DNA of 64,000 nt from Prevotella sp. P5-50. Its GTDB lineage: Bacteria > Bacteroidota > Bacteroidia > Bacteroidales > Bacteroidaceae. The position numbers were made by a program, and so were the translations under genes. Of the stretch, positions 8,312 through 15,819 are shown in pieces. Location: NCBI RefSeq assembly GCF_002251295.1, contig NZ_NPJA01000052.1, positions 1-64,000 on the forward strand, given 5' to 3'. The notes below the pieces were generated by a model. The model was not told where the DNA came from. It ran no database searches and saw only the letters and a list, made by a program, of their open reading frames with translations. Within the stretch, counting starts at the first letter, position 1; the number at the start of each line of letters is the position of its first letter.

Positions 8312-10189
8312 ATGTACAATCAAACACAGATAGAAATGAGAGATTACAGACAATTGACCCAAGAGGAAATAGACATCCTCGAACGGAATAACTGCTGGGC
8401 AGAAAATTGGGAAAGCGTTAAAGTGGCAGATGATTTCTCACCATACGGATTCCACCGCGTGATGTTTTATGGCGACATTCGGCTTGGCGTATTCGACCTT
8501 CAAGTAGAAGTCACAAAGGGATTTACCAAACATGCAGGCATTAACGATGCCACACTTCGCAACGTAACCATTGGTGACAACTGTCTGATAGAGAAGATTG
8601 GCAATTTCATCAACAACTATACCATCGGCGACAACTGTTATATCTCTAACGTATCAACAATGGAGACGACAGAGGGAGCCACCTATGGTGAAGACCACAT
8701 GATATCGGTGCTAAACGAAATGGGCGATGGCAACTTGGTGCTTTTCCATGACCTCAACTCCCAGTTAGCCGCTTTCATGGTGAAACACTTCAACGATAAG
8801 GTATTAAAAGAGAAGATTACTCGTCTCATCCGCGAAGAAGTGCGTTTCTCCCTTCCCGACCGTGGTACCATCGGCAACAACGTAAAGATTATCAATACCA
8901 AGGAGATTACCAATACGGTTGTGAAAGATGACTGTGAGATCAATGGCGCATCACGATTGAGCGATTGCACGATCCTCAGTTCGAAAGATGCCTCTGTATA
9001 TATTGGCACAGGTGTAATCTGCGAAAACTCCATCATTTCCAATGGTTGCAGTATCACCAATTCTGTCAAGATGCAAGACTGTTTTGTAGGCGAAGCCTGT
9101 CAGGTGGCCAACGGATTCACAGCCCAAGCCAGCGTCTTCTTTGCCAATTCCTATATGGCCAACGGTGAGGCATGTGCTGCCTTTTGCGGACCATTCTCAG
9201 CCTCCCACCACAAATCAAGTTTGCTCATCGGCGGCGAGTTTTCGTTCTATAATGCCGGTTCAAACACCAATTTCTCCAACCATGCTTACAAAATGGGACC
9301 ATTACATTACGGCACTCTGGAGCGCGGCACCAAGACGGCCAGTGGTGCCTATGTCCTTATGCCAGCAAAGATTGGAGCCTTCTCCGTATGTTTCGGCAAA
9401 CTGATGAACCACCCCGACATGCGTTGTCTGCCTTTCGCCTATCTGCTGGCTTACGGCGACACCATGTATATCGTACCTGGACGCAACATCACCACGGTAG
9501 GTCTCTACCGCGATATCAAGAAGTGGCCCAAGCGTGACAAGCGTGCCGCCTCCTGTCGTAAGAGCATCATCAACTTCGACTGGCTATCACCCTTTACCGT
9601 GGGCGAAATCGTGCAAGGCAAGAAAATCCTTGAAGCACTTCGCCAAGCCGGAGGTGACAACGTATCTTCATACAACTACCATGAATACATCATCAATGCC
9701 ACATCGCTACGCAAAGGCATTAAGTATTACGATATTGCACTTCGCATCTATATGGGTGCCGTTCTAAAGCGCGCCATCAAAGGCGGATTCCTCGGCAAAC
9801 CAACATCAGATATCGGTTTGGGCCACTGGACAGATCTCTCAGGCCTTCTCTTGCCCATCAGCGAAGAGGAACGACTTATTGATGATATCAAGAATGGCAA
9901 CATTGAAAGCATCAAAGAGATTCTCGACCGCTTTATCGATATCGACAACCACTATCGCCAATACCAGTGGACCTGGACCTATCGTCTCATTCTCGACTAC
10001 TATGGACTCGACGAACTGAGCGATAGCGACCTGCCCCGCATCCGCGAAGACTATATCCGCGCACGTCGTGCATGGGTGGCAGAGATTCGTAAGGATGCCG
10101 AGAAAGAGTTTGCCATGGGCGATGTAGAACAGTCTGTCTTCGATGATTTCATCACAAAACTCGATCACGAAATAGACTTTGAAGACTAA
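8312..10189 (+). CDS. DUF4954 family protein (left-handed beta-helix type)
   Basis: 625 aa. The sequence has repeated hexapeptide-like turns (VTIGDNCLIEKIG, YTIGDNCYISNVS, GTIGNNVKIINT, VYIGTGVICENSIISNG), expected of a left-handed beta-helix as in sugar acyl- or nucleotidyl-transferases. A helical C-terminal half follows. It matches, from memory, DUF4954, common in Bacteroidota and often annotated as hypothetical or UDP-GlcNAc pyrophosphorylase-like; no reaction is established that I know of. Start may be the ATG at 8312 or the one at 8336 (MRDYRQLTQEEI). There is no signal peptide, so it is cytosolic. Confidence 0.85.
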   Translation: MYNQTQIEMRDYRQLTQEEIDILERNNCWAENWESVKVADDFSPYGFHRVMFYGDIRLGVFDLQVEVTKGFTKHAGINDATLRNVTIGDNCLIEKIGNFINNYTIGDNCYISNVSTMETTEGATYGEDHMISVLNEMGDGNLVLFHDLNSQLAAFMVKHFNDKVLKEKITRLIREEVRFSLPDRGTIGNNVKIINTKEITNTVVKDDCEINGASRLSDCTILSSKDASVYIGTGVICENSIISNGCSITNSVKMQDCFVGEACQVANGFTAQASVFFANSYMANGEACAAFCGPFSASHHKSSLLIGGEFSFYNAGSNTNFSNHAYKMGPLHYGTLERGTKTASGAYVLMPAKIGAFSVCFGKLMNHPDMRCLPFAYLLAYGDTMYIVPGRNITTVGLYRDIKKWPKRDKRAASCRKSIINFDWLSPFTVGEIVQGKKILEALRQAGGDNVSSYNYHEYIINATSLRKGIKYYDIALRIYMGAVLKRAIKGGFLGKPTSDIGLGHWTDLSGLLLPISEEERLIDDIKNGNIESIKEILDRFIDIDNHYRQYQWTWTYRLILDYYGLDELSDSDLPRIREDYIRARRAWVAEIRKDAEKEFAMGDVEQSVFDDFITKLDHEIDFED

Positions 10190-10322
10190 GCCGATACGAT
10201 AGCTAAGTGTTGCAGCGACGCAGAACAACAAAAAGACAACTCACACGCTTCTCAATCCGCAAACATCGGAAGTAGGCAAAACATCTGGAAGAATAACAGA
10301 ACAAAGTATAAAACATCCGCAT

Positions 10323-13226
10323 ATGAAATTAAAGAGTATCCTCTCCCTGTTGGCACTTGCTGTTGCCACCACAGCGGCAGCCAAGGACTACAAGTTTGAG
10401 ACCGTCAGCGGCGACATGACGAAAACCCGCATCTACACGCTTGACAACGGTCTGAAGGTTTATCTTAGCGTCAACAAAGATAAGCCACGTATTGAGGCAC
10501 ACATCGCCGTTCGCACCGGTTCGAAGAACGATCCTGCCGAAACCACGGGTCTCGCCCACTATCTGGAGCATCTGATGTTTAAAGGCACCAACCATTTCGG
10601 TACCAATAATGCCGAATCCGAAGCACCATTGCTTGCCGACATCGAGGCTCGTTATGAGCGTTACCGCCAACTGACCGATGCCATGGCACGCAAGCAGGCC
10701 TACCACGAGATAGACAGCGTGAGCCAAATAGCAGCCCGCTACTTCATCCCCAACGAGTATGACAAACTCATGTCAACCATCGGCGCACAGGGTACCAATG
10801 CTTATACCAGCAACGATGTGACCTGCTATACAGAAGATATTCCCTCCAACGAGATTGACAACTGGGCCAAGATTCAGTCTGATCGTTTTCAGAATATGGT
10901 AATTCGCGGCTTCCATACCGAACTTGAGGCCGTTTATGAGGAGTACAATATCTATCTCACCGACGATAACGACAAACTTTGGAGCGCCATTGGCAAGAAA
11001 CTTACCCCAACCCATCCCTATGGCACACAGACTACCATCGGTACCCAGAATCACCTGAAGAACCCTTCCATCACCAATATCAAGAACTATTTCAGGAAGT
11101 GGTATGTGCCCAACAATATGGCGATCTGTATGGCTGGTGATTTCGATCCCGATCAGGTAGTAGCCATCATCGACAAGTATTTCGGCACTATGCAACCCGG
11201 TCAGGATGTCAGCCAACCAATATTCCCTGCCCAACCAGTATTGACCACTCCGTCCGATACAACTATCGTTGGTCAGCAGGCAGCCTTTGTCTGTGTGGCA
11301 TGGCGTGGCGAAAAGGCAGCATCTCTGCAGTCCGACACCCTTGACGTCATTTCTTCTATGCTGAGCAACGGTCGTGCCGGACTCTTCGACACAAACCTCA
11401 ATCAGCCTATGAAGGTTATGGCAGCACAGGCTTTCTGTCAAACTCAACAAGACTACTCCAGCTTTGTGCTCTATGGCGTTCCCCGTCAGGGCCAGACACT
11501 GGAAGAGGTAAAGGATCTGATGGTAGCCCAATTGGATAATCTGAAGAAAGGAAACATCGACGATGACCTGTTGCCTTCTATCGTCAACAATCTCAAGCGC
11601 AAATATATGCAAGCACTCGACAACAACAGATGGCGCGTCTCAGAGATGGTCAACTCGTTTGTCAATGGCGACAGTTGGCAACAGCATGCCAATAGCATTG
11701 CACGCATTGAGAAGATGACAAAGCAGGATATTGTGGCTTTTGCCAATCGTTTCTTCACCAACGGTTATGCTGTAATCTACAAAACACAGGGCACCGACAG
11801 TCTTGCCAAGAAGATTGACAAGCCTGCCATCACTCCTATTCCTGCCAACCGCGACATGGTGAGCCAGTTTGTGAAAGACATTCAGAACACAGAGGTGACG
11901 CCCATCCAACCCGTCTTTGTGGATTTCAAGAAAGACTTGACCCTTGCCACCACCAAGAAAGGCATACCCGTTGTCTATAAGAAGAACACCGATAATGGTC
12001 TCTTCTATCTCGGTTTCGCCTACGATTTCGGTAATCAAGACGACAACCGTTACGATATGGCAAGCAACTATCTGAATTATGTTGGAACCGACAAATACTC
12101 GGTGGCAGAACTTAAACGCAAGTTCTACAAGCTGGGTTGTGACTATGGAATTAGTGTATCTGGCAACCGTATCACCATCCGTCTGAACGGCTTGAGTGAG
12201 AATATGGCAGAAGCACTGTCACTGATGGAGAATGTGCTCCAAAATGCTCAAGCCGACCAAGCATCCTACGACCAGTTCGTATCGCTCATCTTGAAAGAGC
12301 GCGACGATGACAAGAAAGACCAACGTAACTGCGCCGAACATCTATACGCTTATGGTGTATATGGTAGCCGTAATATCTATACCGACATGATGAGTGCCGA
12401 CCAGTTGCGCAATACCAATCCACAGGAGTTGCTCGATCTCATCAAAGGTCTCCGCAACATGAAGCATGAGCTCTACTACTATGGTCCGATGGAGTTGAAA
12501 GACATGACAGCCGTTATCACAAAGTTGCACGCCACTCCCAAAAAACTTCAGGACGTGCCCCATGCCACTCCCTATCAAGCCACTCAGACTCCAACAAACG
12601 AAGTGTTGATGGCACCGTTTGATGCCAAAAACATCTATTTCCGCATGTACCACAATGAAGGCCGTCCCTTCAATCTTGCCGATGCAGGAAAGATTTCCGT
12701 ATTCAACGAATACTTCGGTGGCGGTATGAACAGCATCGTATTCCAGGAGATGCGCGAAGCACGCGGTCTTGCCTATAGCGCCGGAGCCGTATATACCCGC
12801 CCTTCAAAGAAGAGCGACAAGGAGAGTTTCTTTGCAAATATCATCACTCAAAACGATAAGATGGGCGATTGCATCAGCGAGTTCCACAACATTCTCGATA
12901 CCATCCCACAGAGCGAAGCAGCCTTCAATATTGCCAAGGATGCCGTCATCAAGCGTCTTGCCAGCCAGCGCGTCACCAAGTCATCGGTTATCGACCGTTA
13001 CTTCAGCATGCGCAAATTGGGATTCGACTACGATATCAACGAGACCATCTACAAGGATGTACAGCGAGTAACGCTACAGGACATTGTGAATTTCGAGAAA
13101 TCACAAGCAGCCGGTAAACCCTATCGCTACATGATCCTTGGCAATGACAAAGAGCTCGATATGAAGGTTCTGGAGCGCATAGCACCAGTAAAGAAACTCA
13201 CTCTTGAGGATATCTTCGGTTATTGA
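10323..13226 (+). CDS. Secreted M16 family zinc metallopeptidase
   Basis: 967 aa. A signal peptide covers about residues 1-20 (MKLKSILSLLALAVATTAAAK). The first M16 domain has the inverted zinc motif HYLEHLMFKGT (HxxEH), with the downstream Glu in TELEAVYEEYNIY. Three further M16-like domains follow, the last with GGGMNSIVFQEMREARGLAYSAGA, which matches the substrate-binding R/Y region. It is a clamshell-type protease acting on oligopeptides in the periplasm. Length matches two-repeat M16 enzymes. It lies between the DUF4954 gene and fumarase on the same strand. Confidence 0.93.
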   Translation: MKLKSILSLLALAVATTAAAKDYKFETVSGDMTKTRIYTLDNGLKVYLSVNKDKPRIEAHIAVRTGSKNDPAETTGLAHYLEHLMFKGTNHFGTNNAESEAPLLADIEARYERYRQLTDAMARKQAYHEIDSVSQIAARYFIPNEYDKLMSTIGAQGTNAYTSNDVTCYTEDIPSNEIDNWAKIQSDRFQNMVIRGFHTELEAVYEEYNIYLTDDNDKLWSAIGKKLTPTHPYGTQTTIGTQNHLKNPSITNIKNYFRKWYVPNNMAICMAGDFDPDQVVAIIDKYFGTMQPGQDVSQPIFPAQPVLTTPSDTTIVGQQAAFVCVAWRGEKAASLQSDTLDVISSMLSNGRAGLFDTNLNQPMKVMAAQAFCQTQQDYSSFVLYGVPRQGQTLEEVKDLMVAQLDNLKKGNIDDDLLPSIVNNLKRKYMQALDNNRWRVSEMVNSFVNGDSWQQHANSIARIEKMTKQDIVAFANRFFTNGYAVIYKTQGTDSLAKKIDKPAITPIPANRDMVSQFVKDIQNTEVTPIQPVFVDFKKDLTLATTKKGIPVVYKKNTDNGLFYLGFAYDFGNQDDNRYDMASNYLNYVGTDKYSVAELKRKFYKLGCDYGISVSGNRITIRLNGLSENMAEALSLMENVLQNAQADQASYDQFVSLILKERDDDKKDQRNCAEHLYAYGVYGSRNIYTDMMSADQLRNTNPQELLDLIKGLRNMKHELYYYGPMELKDMTAVITKLHATPKKLQDVPHATPYQATQTPTNEVLMAPFDAKNIYFRMYHNEGRPFNLADAGKISVFNEYFGGGMNSIVFQEMREARGLAYSAGAVYTRPSKKSDKESFFANIITQNDKMGDCISEFHNILDTIPQSEAAFNIAKDAVIKRLASQRVTKSSVIDRYFSMRKLGFDYDINETIYKDVQRVTLQDIVNFEKSQAAGKPYRYMILGNDKELDMKVLERIAPVKKLTLEDIFGY

Positions 13227-13275
13227 TAAACCAATCAACAGGTATTAATTATTCATTATAAAAAACTAAACGAAT

Positions 13276-14919
13276 ATGAATCCAGAATTCAAGTATGCCC
13301 CTATGTTCCAGTTGGGCAAGGACGACACTGAGTACAGACTGCTCTCGAAAGAAGGCGTCAGCACAGCTGAATTTGAGGGTAAAGAAATCGTAAAAGTATC
13401 GAAAGAAGCCCTGACGCTGTTGGCTCAGCAGGCATTCCACGATGTAGAGTTTATGCTGCGTCGCGCCCACAACGAGCAGGTAGCCCAGATTCTTACCGAT
13501 CCTGAATCGTCTGAAAACGACAAGTATGTAGCCTTGCAGTTCCTGCGCAATGCCGAAACAGCTGTCAAAGGTGTTCTTCCTTTCTGTCAGGACACCGGCA
13601 CAGCCATTATCCATGGTGAGAAAGGTCAGCAGGTATGGACCGGATTTGAGGATGAGGAAGCCCTCAGCCTTGGTGTATATAACACTTTCACACAGGACAA
13701 TCTGCGTTATTCTCAAAACGCCCCGCTCAACATGTACGACGAAGTCAACACCCGTTGCAACCTTCCCGCACAGATTGACATCGAGGCTACAGAGGGTGCC
13801 GAATATCGCTTTGTGATGGTTGCCAAGGGTGGTGGTTCTGCCAACAAGACCTACTTCTACCCCATGACCAAGGCCACCATTCAGAATGAAGGCACGCTGT
13901 TACCATTCCTCGTAGAGAAGATGAAGAGCCTCGGAACTGCTGCATGTCCTCCTTACCACATCGCATTTGTTATCGGTGGAACTTCAGCAGAGAAAAACTT
14001 GCTGACAGTGAAACTGGCAAGTATCAAGTACTACGACAACCTGCCTACCACTGGTGATGAGACAGGACGCGCTTTCCGCGATATCGACCTTGAGGCAAAA
14101 CTCCTCGACGAAGCCCACAAGATTGGACTGGGTGCACAGTTTGGCGGTAAGGCTCTGGCTCACGACATCCGCGTGATCCGTCTGCCTCGCCACGGCGCAT
14201 CATGCCCCATCGGTATGGGTGTCAGCTGTTCGGCAGACCGCAATATCAAGGCTAAGATCAACCGCGACGGTATCTGGTTGGAGAAGATGGATGAGAACCC
14301 CACAGAGCTTATCCCTGAGGAACTGCGCAATCCGGGCGAAGGCACCAAGGGTATCGAGATTGACCTCGACAAGGGTATTGATGCTGTTCGTGCCGAACTG
14401 TCTAAATATCCCGTATCTACTCGCGTCAACCTGAAAGGTACCATCATCGTGGCACGCGACATCGCCCATGCCAAGCTCAAGGCACGCCTCGATGCAGGTG
14501 AAGACCTACCACAGTATTTCAAAGACTATCCCGTGCTCTACGCTGGTCCTGCTAAGACTCCAGAGGGTTATCCTTGCGGTTCAATGGGACCAACCACAGC
14601 CAACCGCATGGACCCATACGTTGATGAGTTCCAGGATCACGGTGGTTCACTGGTGATGATAGCCAAGGGCAACCGTTCACAGATGGTTACCGATGCTTGT
14701 CAGAAGCATGGTGGATTCTATCTCGGCACTATCGGTGGTGTGGCTGCTGTACTGTCTCAGTCGAGCATCAAGAGCATCGAATGTGTGGAATATCCCGAAC
14801 TGGGTATGGAAGCCATTTGGAAAATCACTGTTGAAGACTTCCCCGCATTCATCCTTGTTGACGACAAGGGCAACGATTTCTTCAAGCAGTTGAAGCCTTG
14901 GACACCTTGCAAAGCCTAA
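13276..14919 (+). CDS. Class I fumarate hydratase ([4Fe-4S])
   Basis: 547 aa, the length of E. coli FumA/FumB. Interconverts fumarate and malate, used here in the reductive succinate branch of Bacteroidota fermentation. The N-terminal alpha domain shows [22 protein letters not shown] with a cluster-ligand Cys; [16 protein letters not shown] and [17 protein letters not shown] follow. The C-terminal beta domain shows [20 protein letters not shown]. The gene has a strong downstream terminator and is probably monocistronic. Confidence 0.95.
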   Translation: MNPEFKYAPMFQLGKDDTEYRLLSKEGVSTAEFEGKEIVKVSKEALTLLAQQAFHDVEFMLRRAHNEQVAQILTDPESSENDKYVALQFLRNAETAVKGVLPFCQDTGTAIIHGEKGQQVWTGFEDEEALSLGVYNTFTQDNLRYSQNAPLNMYDEVNTRCNLPAQIDIEATEGAEYRFVMVAKGGGSANKTYFYPMTKATIQNEGTLLPFLVEKMKSLGTAACPPYHIAFVIGGTSAEKNLLTVKLASIKYYDNLPTTGDETGRAFRDIDLEAKLLDEAHKIGLGAQFGGKALAHDIRVIRLPRHGASCPIGMGVSCSADRNIKAKINRDGIWLEKMDENPTELIPEELRNPGEGTKGIEIDLDKGIDAVRAELSKYPVSTRVNLKGTIIVARDIAHAKLKARLDAGEDLPQYFKDYPVLYAGPAKTPEGYPCGSMGPTTANRMDPYVDEFQDHGGSLVMIAKGNRSQMVTDACQKHGGFYLGTIGGVAAVLSQSSIKSIECVEYPELGMEAIWKITVEDFPAFILVDDKGNDFFKQLKPWTPCKA

Positions 14920-14973
14920 TGGCAATATGGGGTTCTAAGCTATAACCCAACTCCTTACAAAAGAGGAAAAATG

Positions 14974-15015
14974 TTGATTTACTCGGCAATTCCACGTGAA
15001 TTGCCGGGTAAATCA
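14974..15015 (+). terminator. Terminator of the fumarase gene
   Basis: An 18-bp stem with one mismatch (TTGATTTAC-t-CGGCAATT paired with AATTGCCG-g-GTAAATCAA) is followed directly by TTTTTTATT. A classic intrinsic terminator, 55 bp past the fumarase stop. Confidence 0.92.
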
Positions 15016-15111
15016 ATTTTTTATTGCCTAAATGCCTGTTCCTCTTTCAGACAATAGCGCAACACACAAAGACACCATGTGTGCATACATTTTTTCAGTT
15101 TTTCAAAAATA

Positions 15112-15214
15112 TTCGACCACAAGGCCACACCAAAAGTTCAAAACACTACTATTCAATATCTTAAGCTGTGGTCGATGGCGGTTGCTACGGTATTTTCGAC
15201 CATGCTTCGACCAC
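15112..15214 (-). repeat. GTGGTCGA element, copy A1 (minus orientation)
   Basis: Read on the minus strand: GTGGTCGAA (15206-15214) and ATGGTCGAA (15195-15203) 11 bp apart, then inverted TCGACCAC (15168-15175) 19 bp on, then GTGGTCGAA (15112-15120). The outer edge shares the extension GAATwTTTTTGAAAA with copy B. The overall 103-bp span equals copy A2. Two alternative hairpins are possible because the central inverted site can pair with either flank. Confidence 0.75.
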
Positions 15215-15270
15215 ACTATAAAAATTGTTGGCAACATGACCATCTTCAAAGCGAACGATATTTTCTGAGT

Positions 15271-15522
15271 TTTTCAAACCGCTGATAAAAGTATTATCAA
15301 ACGTTGGATAAATGTATTATCAAACGTTGGATAAAAGTATTATCAAACGTTGGATAAAAGTATTATCAAACGTTAGAAAGAAGTCTTTTCAAACGTTAGA
15401 AAGAAGTCTTTTCAAACGTTAGAAAGAAGTCTTTTCAAACATTGGAAAGAAGTCTTTTAAACGTTAGACAAAAGTATTGCCAAATATAGGGCAAAGGTAT
15501 TGGCCAAACATTTGGCAAAAAC
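15271..15522. repeat. Tandem array of eleven 23-bp hairpin units
   Basis: Units start at 15271, 15294, 15317, 15340, 15363, 15386, 15409, 15432, 15455 (22 bp), 15477 and 15500. The core is TTATCAAACGTTGGATAA plus AAGTA. Arms on each side of the 5-nt AAGTA-type spacer pair as hairpins: GATAA/TTATC in the first units, GAAAG/TTTTC in the middle and GGCAA/TTGGCC near the end. Both arms change together, so symmetry is kept. The 22/23-bp period is not codon-like overall. Function unknown. Confidence 0.9.
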
Positions 15523-15605
15523 ATTTTCAGCATCATGATTTACTCTGTCAAAATACAAACATCGTCTTTATGGCAACCTCACGCTTACAACAAACAACAC
15601 TTGTG

Positions 15606-15709
15606 GTGGTCGAAAGGTGGTCGAAAACACCCCTCAAAAACGATTCGACCACCAGCATAAGGCAATATTGCTCAACCTGTTACAACACGCTGGTGGTCGA
15701 GTGGTCGAT
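15606..15709 (+). repeat. GTGGTCGA element, copy A2 (plus orientation)
   Basis: GTGGTCGAA at 15606 and 15617 (11 bp apart), inverted TTCGACCAC at 15644, then GTGGTCGA at 15693 and 15701 (8 bp apart). The central site can pair with the left copy (GGTGGTCGAA/TTCGACCACC) or, through a perfect 12-bp stem (TCGACCACCAGC at 15645-15656 with 15689-15700), with the right copy. These hairpins exclude one another. Spacing matches copy B within 1-2 nt. Confidence 0.8.
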
Positions 15710-15720
15710 TTCTTGCGACA

Positions 15721-15739
15721 TCGCGTGCGCGTGCGCGTA
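15721..15739. other. Alternating purine-pyrimidine GC tract
   Basis: Consists of CGCGTGCGCGTGCGCGTA-type alternation, a sequence able to adopt Z-DNA under supercoiling. It is conspicuous against an A+T-rich intergenic background. It lies 12 bp from GTGGTCGA element A2; a similar tract (45564-45579) lies near element B. Confidence 0.6.
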
Positions 15740-15752
15740 TAGAAATAAAAGA

Positions 15753-15779
15753 GGTTCGTCCGACAGCATCGGACGAACC
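15753..15779 (-). terminator. Terminator of the xylan operon
   Basis: A perfect 11-bp stem (GGTTCGTCCGA / TCGGACGAACC) with a 5-nt loop, 40 bp past the stop of the GH43 gene. On the minus strand it is followed by a T-rich run (CTCTTTTATTT). Confidence 0.88.
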
Positions 15780-15819
15780 ATCTTATATGTTTAGATGTTA
15801 TCTTGCAGGTTACAGTCTA

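Larger units (their letters stand above)
15016..15752. other. Convergent gap with no gene, filled with three repeat types
   Basis: This gap lies between two convergent transcription units, each closed by its own terminator. It has no supported coding region. It contains one inverted copy of the GTGGTCGA element (15112-15214), an 11-unit 23-bp hairpin array (15271-15522), a second GTGGTCGA element (15606-15709), and an alternating purine-pyrimidine GC tract (15721-15739). None of these can be a promoter-proximal control site for a neighbouring gene. Short frames here are low-complexity readings of the repeats. Confidence 0.75.

Noticed and set aside
15271..15522. 23-bp array considered as a CRISPR
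   Set aside because: Units are contiguous with 5-nt constant spacers, with no unique spacers and no cas genes nearby.
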